Below, in pieces: positions 60,831 to 64,000 of a stretch of 64,000 nt of DNA (positions are counted from its first letter, which is position 1; each line of letters starts with the position of its first letter). The notes beneath the pieces were generated by a model, which worked only from the letters and a program-made list of their open reading frames with translations, did no database searches and had not been told where the DNA came from. This DNA comes from Rhytidiadelphus loreus. Taxonomy: Eukaryota > Streptophyta > Bryopsida > Hypnales > Hylocomiaceae. The stretch is taken from the NCBI GenBank assembly GCA_947034895.1, contig OX344764.1, forward strand, positions 13,330,001 through 13,394,000, read 5' to 3'. Both the position numbers and the translations under genes were made by a program.

Positions 60831-60953
60831 TTTTCTGACGGAATTGGGACAAAGCTATAGACCACAGAATTGAATCACTAACGGAATTGGGACAAAGCTA
60901 TAGACCACAGAATTGAATCACTAACGGAATTGGGCAGTTCTACCTTAAATGAG
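60831..60953 (+). repeat. 43-bp tandem duplication within a dispersed repeat
   Basis: Units at 60838-60880 and 60881-60923 are identical over ACGGAATTGGGACAAAGC and beyond, followed by a partial third. The single-unit relative is at 55720-55802. Confidence 0.85.
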
Positions 60954-61430
60954 CTTGAATGGAGGCTTTCAATGGTGAGGGAATAGAGCATATACAACCC
61001 ATGTGCATTAGAATTATGTAGGCCTGTTACTTCCCATTACCAAGCACAACTCTGGCAATTCCTACCCATAATAGTGAAATTAAGTTTTGTTAACTATTAG
61101 GTTGCCTAACTCATAAAAAGTTACCTCACGACTCATCCCTTGTCCCCGTGAAGGTGCATGTGACTCTCTAAGTTGGCCATGCCTTGAACCAATGTACCAA
61201 CCCATGCCACACATATAATTCTAGGTTGATGAAAATAATTGCATCCTTGTACACTAACAATGAATATTTATATAGTGTAAAATGCTGAGAAATTAGTGAG
61301 GGGCAACCTAATTTCAATATTTAGAGTAGTGCTCCTCAAATCAGAGCACACCTGAAATGGAGCTGCAGTTTAGCACACATTCATGTTCCTCATCAGTTCA
61401 TGAAAAACTCACTAGCTACTTCCTTATTCA

Positions 61431-61636
61431 TTAACCCTTAAGTGCTCCGACGTCCATATTCTGGACGATGAACAGAGGACTTGCAAGGCGTTGTTTCATC
61501 CAACTACCTTCTCATTCATCTAATGTAACACTTGAATCTTGAAAAGACAATCTTCTTTTATGCCCAATTTCATGAAATTTTGGTAAATGGTATTACTGCC
61601 AAAATTTGAAAAAGGATTGAGGCGTTAAGGGGTTAA
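61431..61636. mobile_element. Short TTAA-bordered MITE in the GDSL promoter
   Basis: A 198-bp segment lies between TTAA at 61431-61434 and TTAA at 61633-61636, with ends CCCTTAAGTGCTCC and (reverse complement) CCCCTTAACGCCTC. It ends about 75 bp upstream of the TATA box of the GDSL gene. Assignment to the same family as the longer copies rests on the borders only. Confidence 0.5.
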
Positions 61637-61709
61637 ACAAAAGCTCTGCCCATCATCCCCCTTCACAACGAACTGCAACGTGAGGCCCACACTTTTTCAA
61701 ATGCATTGT

Positions 61710-61717
61710 TATATAAA
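61710..61717 (+). promoter_or_regulatory. TATA box of the GDSL gene
   Basis: TATATAAA lies 67 bases before the start codon, leaving room for a 5' UTR of about 40 bases. Confidence 0.65.
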
Positions 61718-61783
61718 TCACAAGTGGTGAGAAGGCTCAGGCTCAGTCATAGTCATAGTAGTAGTGTCTTGCAGCTGTTCGCC

Positions 61784-62488
61784 ATGGCCAGCCCGGATCT
61801 TATACAAACACGGGAATTTGGAGAGTTGAAGAAGAAACTGATTCCTGGCTTCTCACTGTTTACACTAGTGTTCTTCGTTTCCATCTTCTCATGTTGTTGC
61901 ATTGCAGCTACAGAACCTCAGGTTCCTGCGTTCCTAGTGTTTGGAGATTCCACAGCTGATGTTGGCATGAACAGTAATTGGCCAACTCTTCTGAGGAGCA
62001 ACTTTGCTCCTTACGGCGAGGATTTTGATGGTGGCCGACCCACGGGAAGGTTTTCGAACGGTGAATTGGTCGTCGACATGCTCGGTAAGGTCTGACTCTC
62101 ATCACAATCTGCTTTCAATTGAGGCCTCAGACACCATTTCCCCTGTTGTAGTGAATTTCAGTGCCAGCACCAAAATGAGATGACAAATGCCGGGACTTTT
62201 GAATCCTCAGATGCGTTTAATTGTAGTTGCCTTACTGAAACTGACACTGATACTAGTATCAGTACAAGTGCTTTGAGAGAGAGAGAGAGATTCATCAACC
62301 TCCTTCGCACCAAGTCTGACTCTCACAATCTGCTTTAAAATGGGTCTCAGACACCACTTTCCATGTAGTGAATTTCAGTGCCAGCACCAAAATGAGTTGA
62401 CAAATGCCGGGACTTTTGAATCCTCAGATGCGTTTAATTGTAGTTGCCTTACTGAAACTCGCATCATTACTAGTATCAGTGCAAGGGC

Positions 62489-62561
<73 letters not shown>

Positions 62562-64000
62562 CATGACCCTCATTTGCACCATCTTTGTTACAAGGAAACA
62601 GTCGAGTATAATTCCAGGTTTGCGTGTTTGGGGGGCTGCATTCGTGCTAACTAGTTTTGTGTTTCTCTCTGTTACATTTTCGGTATGGTGTGTTCTTGAG
62701 CTAGTATGACCTCTCAGATGCAGTTGAGATTTCTTGGATAATTGATGCAGAGCTAGTCTAGAAAGCAAGAACTTTCTCCAACTCCACTCCCTGTAACCTA
62801 CTATGATTCACAAGCAGCACGTAGAATGTACAGTGCAGTGAGATGTATGAATTCAGCATGCAATGTACGTTGATTTAGATGATTAAAATGGGGTAGTTGA
62901 ATATTTTGGATAAACATTCCAAATAAAATCGGCACTGAGCTAGAATGCAAGAATGCTCTTGAACAGCATTCATGGTAACGATGATTCCCACACAATATGT
63001 AGAGTTTTTTTGAGATGAACCAAGTCATCATGTAATTTACATTTGATTTAGGTGATTTGGGTGGATTGTTCCTTTGGCAGCGTCGAAGCTTGGCCTGCCG
63101 TTGAGTATTGCGTATTTGGACCCTGAGGCAACAGGCGAGCGCTTGCTGTTGGGAGTGAACTTTGCGTCAGCAGGGTCAGGCTTTCTTCAATCAACTTCTA
63201 CCCTTCTGGTAATGATAAAACTTAATCACTCGATTCCATCATCCAGCCTATCTTCATAGTAATGAACTGGAGGATAAAATCAATCAAAGTGACAATGAAC
63301 CTCACTCCATTCCGATCAAGCTGTATCATTTTGAGAAGCTCCTTCGCCATCCTTGGAAAAGGAGTACTGACACAATCAGCTCATATAAACGAATTCCCTG
63401 TGGCAAAAAATGTACATAATGTTTACCATCCACATCGATTGTAAGACCAGGTACTCATTGTGGAAATGCGAAGAAGACAAGCACGAACCATTTATTGTGT
63501 GCCATGGACAGTCTCTATGATAAGTGTGTCTAAAATTGTCCAATTTATAATCAATTGAACTGGTTTCCATTATTCAACTGCTACATCTTGTTGGGTGTCA
63601 GAAAGGGTATAATTCCAAAAAGAAATCCACGTGCTGTTTTGGAACAATAGATTATTTGCGGGCCGGGTGCTGCGCTCTTTGTCGTCTCCTGCTCCTTTCT
63701 GTCCCTGGTCTCTTTTCTTTGTTTTTGTTCTTTGTTCTCTCTTTCTCCCCAGGCCACCTGTGGCTGGGGATTTGGTTCCTTTTCTTGCAATAGATAACCA
63801 TAATCAACCCTTGAATGTTCTCACATTAAGTAGACTGGCTTACATTTTTTTAGGCAAGAATCTGCATGCCACATTTAACTACTTTTGGACTTTCAAGTGA
63901 ATTCTAGACAATGCACCTCAAGGTCTCTAGATGATTAGCTCTCAATGTTTGTATAGATTTTCAGATGTTTTGTATAGATCTCTTGATGCATCTGAAGATC
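61784..64000 (+). CDS. GDSL esterase/lipase, 5' part (continues beyond the window)
   Basis: Secreted serine hydrolase of the plant GDSL (SGNH) family acting on ester bonds of lipids or cutin-type substrates; the exact substrate cannot be inferred. Two exons are seen: 61784-62084 and 63081-63208, in frame across a GT-AG intron; the next donor is at 63209 and no further exon is evident before the window ends. Visible: an uncleaved or signal-type hydrophobic stretch at about residues 22-45, block I with VFGDSTADVG (nucleophile Ser), FAPYGEDFDGGRPTGRFSNG and GVNFASAGSGF. The start was chosen because it lies just after the TATA box and gives the expected N-terminus; the frame is also open upstream to an ATG at 61706. 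Intron 1 carries a tandem duplication and a GA microsatellite. About 143 of the usual 350-380 residues are present. Confidence 0.9.
62091..62570 (+). repeat. Tandem duplication of about 220 bp with (GA)n, inside GDSL intron 1
   Basis: 62091-62311 and 62312-62570 are direct copies sharing TTTCAGTGCCAGCACCAAAA and CTCAGATGCGTTTAATTG. Both end in GA runs: about 8 repeats in the first copy (62274-62291), about 34 in the second (62491-62559). Confidence 0.95.

Noticed and set aside
62340..62654. Frames encoding RERERE or SLSLSL
   Set aside because: Translation of the GA microsatellite inside GDSL intron 1.
63209..64000. Further GDSL exons
   Set aside because: No acceptor followed by the expected third-exon motifs could be found, so the rest of the gene is taken to lie beyond the window.

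Overview
This window looks like nuclear DNA of a land plant. It holds five intron-rich, recognisably plant genes: a LysM receptor kinase, an RsmB-type rRNA methyltransferase, photosystem II PsbR, the deubiquitinase UBP26 and a GDSL esterase/lipase. They sit in long AT-rich stretches full of small non-autonomous DNA transposons and tandem repeats. Introns are short with GT-AG (once GC-AG) borders. I suspect a non-seed plant (moss or lycophyte grade) from the look of the PsbR, GDSL and LINE-type protein fragments, but the sequence alone does not settle this. I saw no rRNA, tRNA, CRISPR, virus or organellar gene.

Layout. 1-9.2 kb has no gene: a GC-rich 146-bp tandem repeat (490-985), a related repeat in the opposite orientation (3604-3727), one small transposon nested inside another of the same family (2230-3600), a snapback element (about 4945-5150), a Mutator-type MITE (8081-8307) and a 3'-flank repeat (8388-9225). 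9.4-14.3 kb (minus) is a 13-exon CERK1-like LysM receptor kinase. 15.7-21.1 kb has two transposon copies and a second copy of the 3'-flank repeat. 21.1-26.5 kb (minus) is an 18-exon NusB+SUN (RsmB-like) methyltransferase. 28.2 kb has a near-perfect CACTA snapback MITE. 29.8-30.6 kb is a 175-bp tandem array that ends just upstream of psbR (30.8-31.8 kb, plus). 34-37.8 kb is a cluster of MITEs, including three PIF/Harbinger-type elements. 38.7-47.1 kb (plus) is a 16-exon UBP26. 48-61.6 kb is repeat-rich with a decayed LINE fragment and several tandem repeats. 61.8 kb to the window end (plus) is the 5' part of a GDSL gene.

The genes do not form one pathway. Two serve the chloroplast (PsbR certainly, the RsmB-like enzyme probably), one senses chitin-like ligands at the plasma membrane, one deubiquitinates histone H2B and one is a secreted lipase. 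All coding models below were joined by hand from reading frame, splice signals and family motifs.

The most interesting signal is a dispersed family of AT-rich elements with termini close to CCCTAAAGGNCCA, always bordered by TTAA. In one case a member is inserted inside an older member, and a third copy supplies the unoccupied site. TTAA-bordered insertion with termini starting CCC is the hallmark of piggyBac-like transposons, which are poorly documented in plants. Also notable: the same 192-194 bp tandem repeat flanks the 3' ends of two unrelated genes, and its edge includes the stop codon of one of them.
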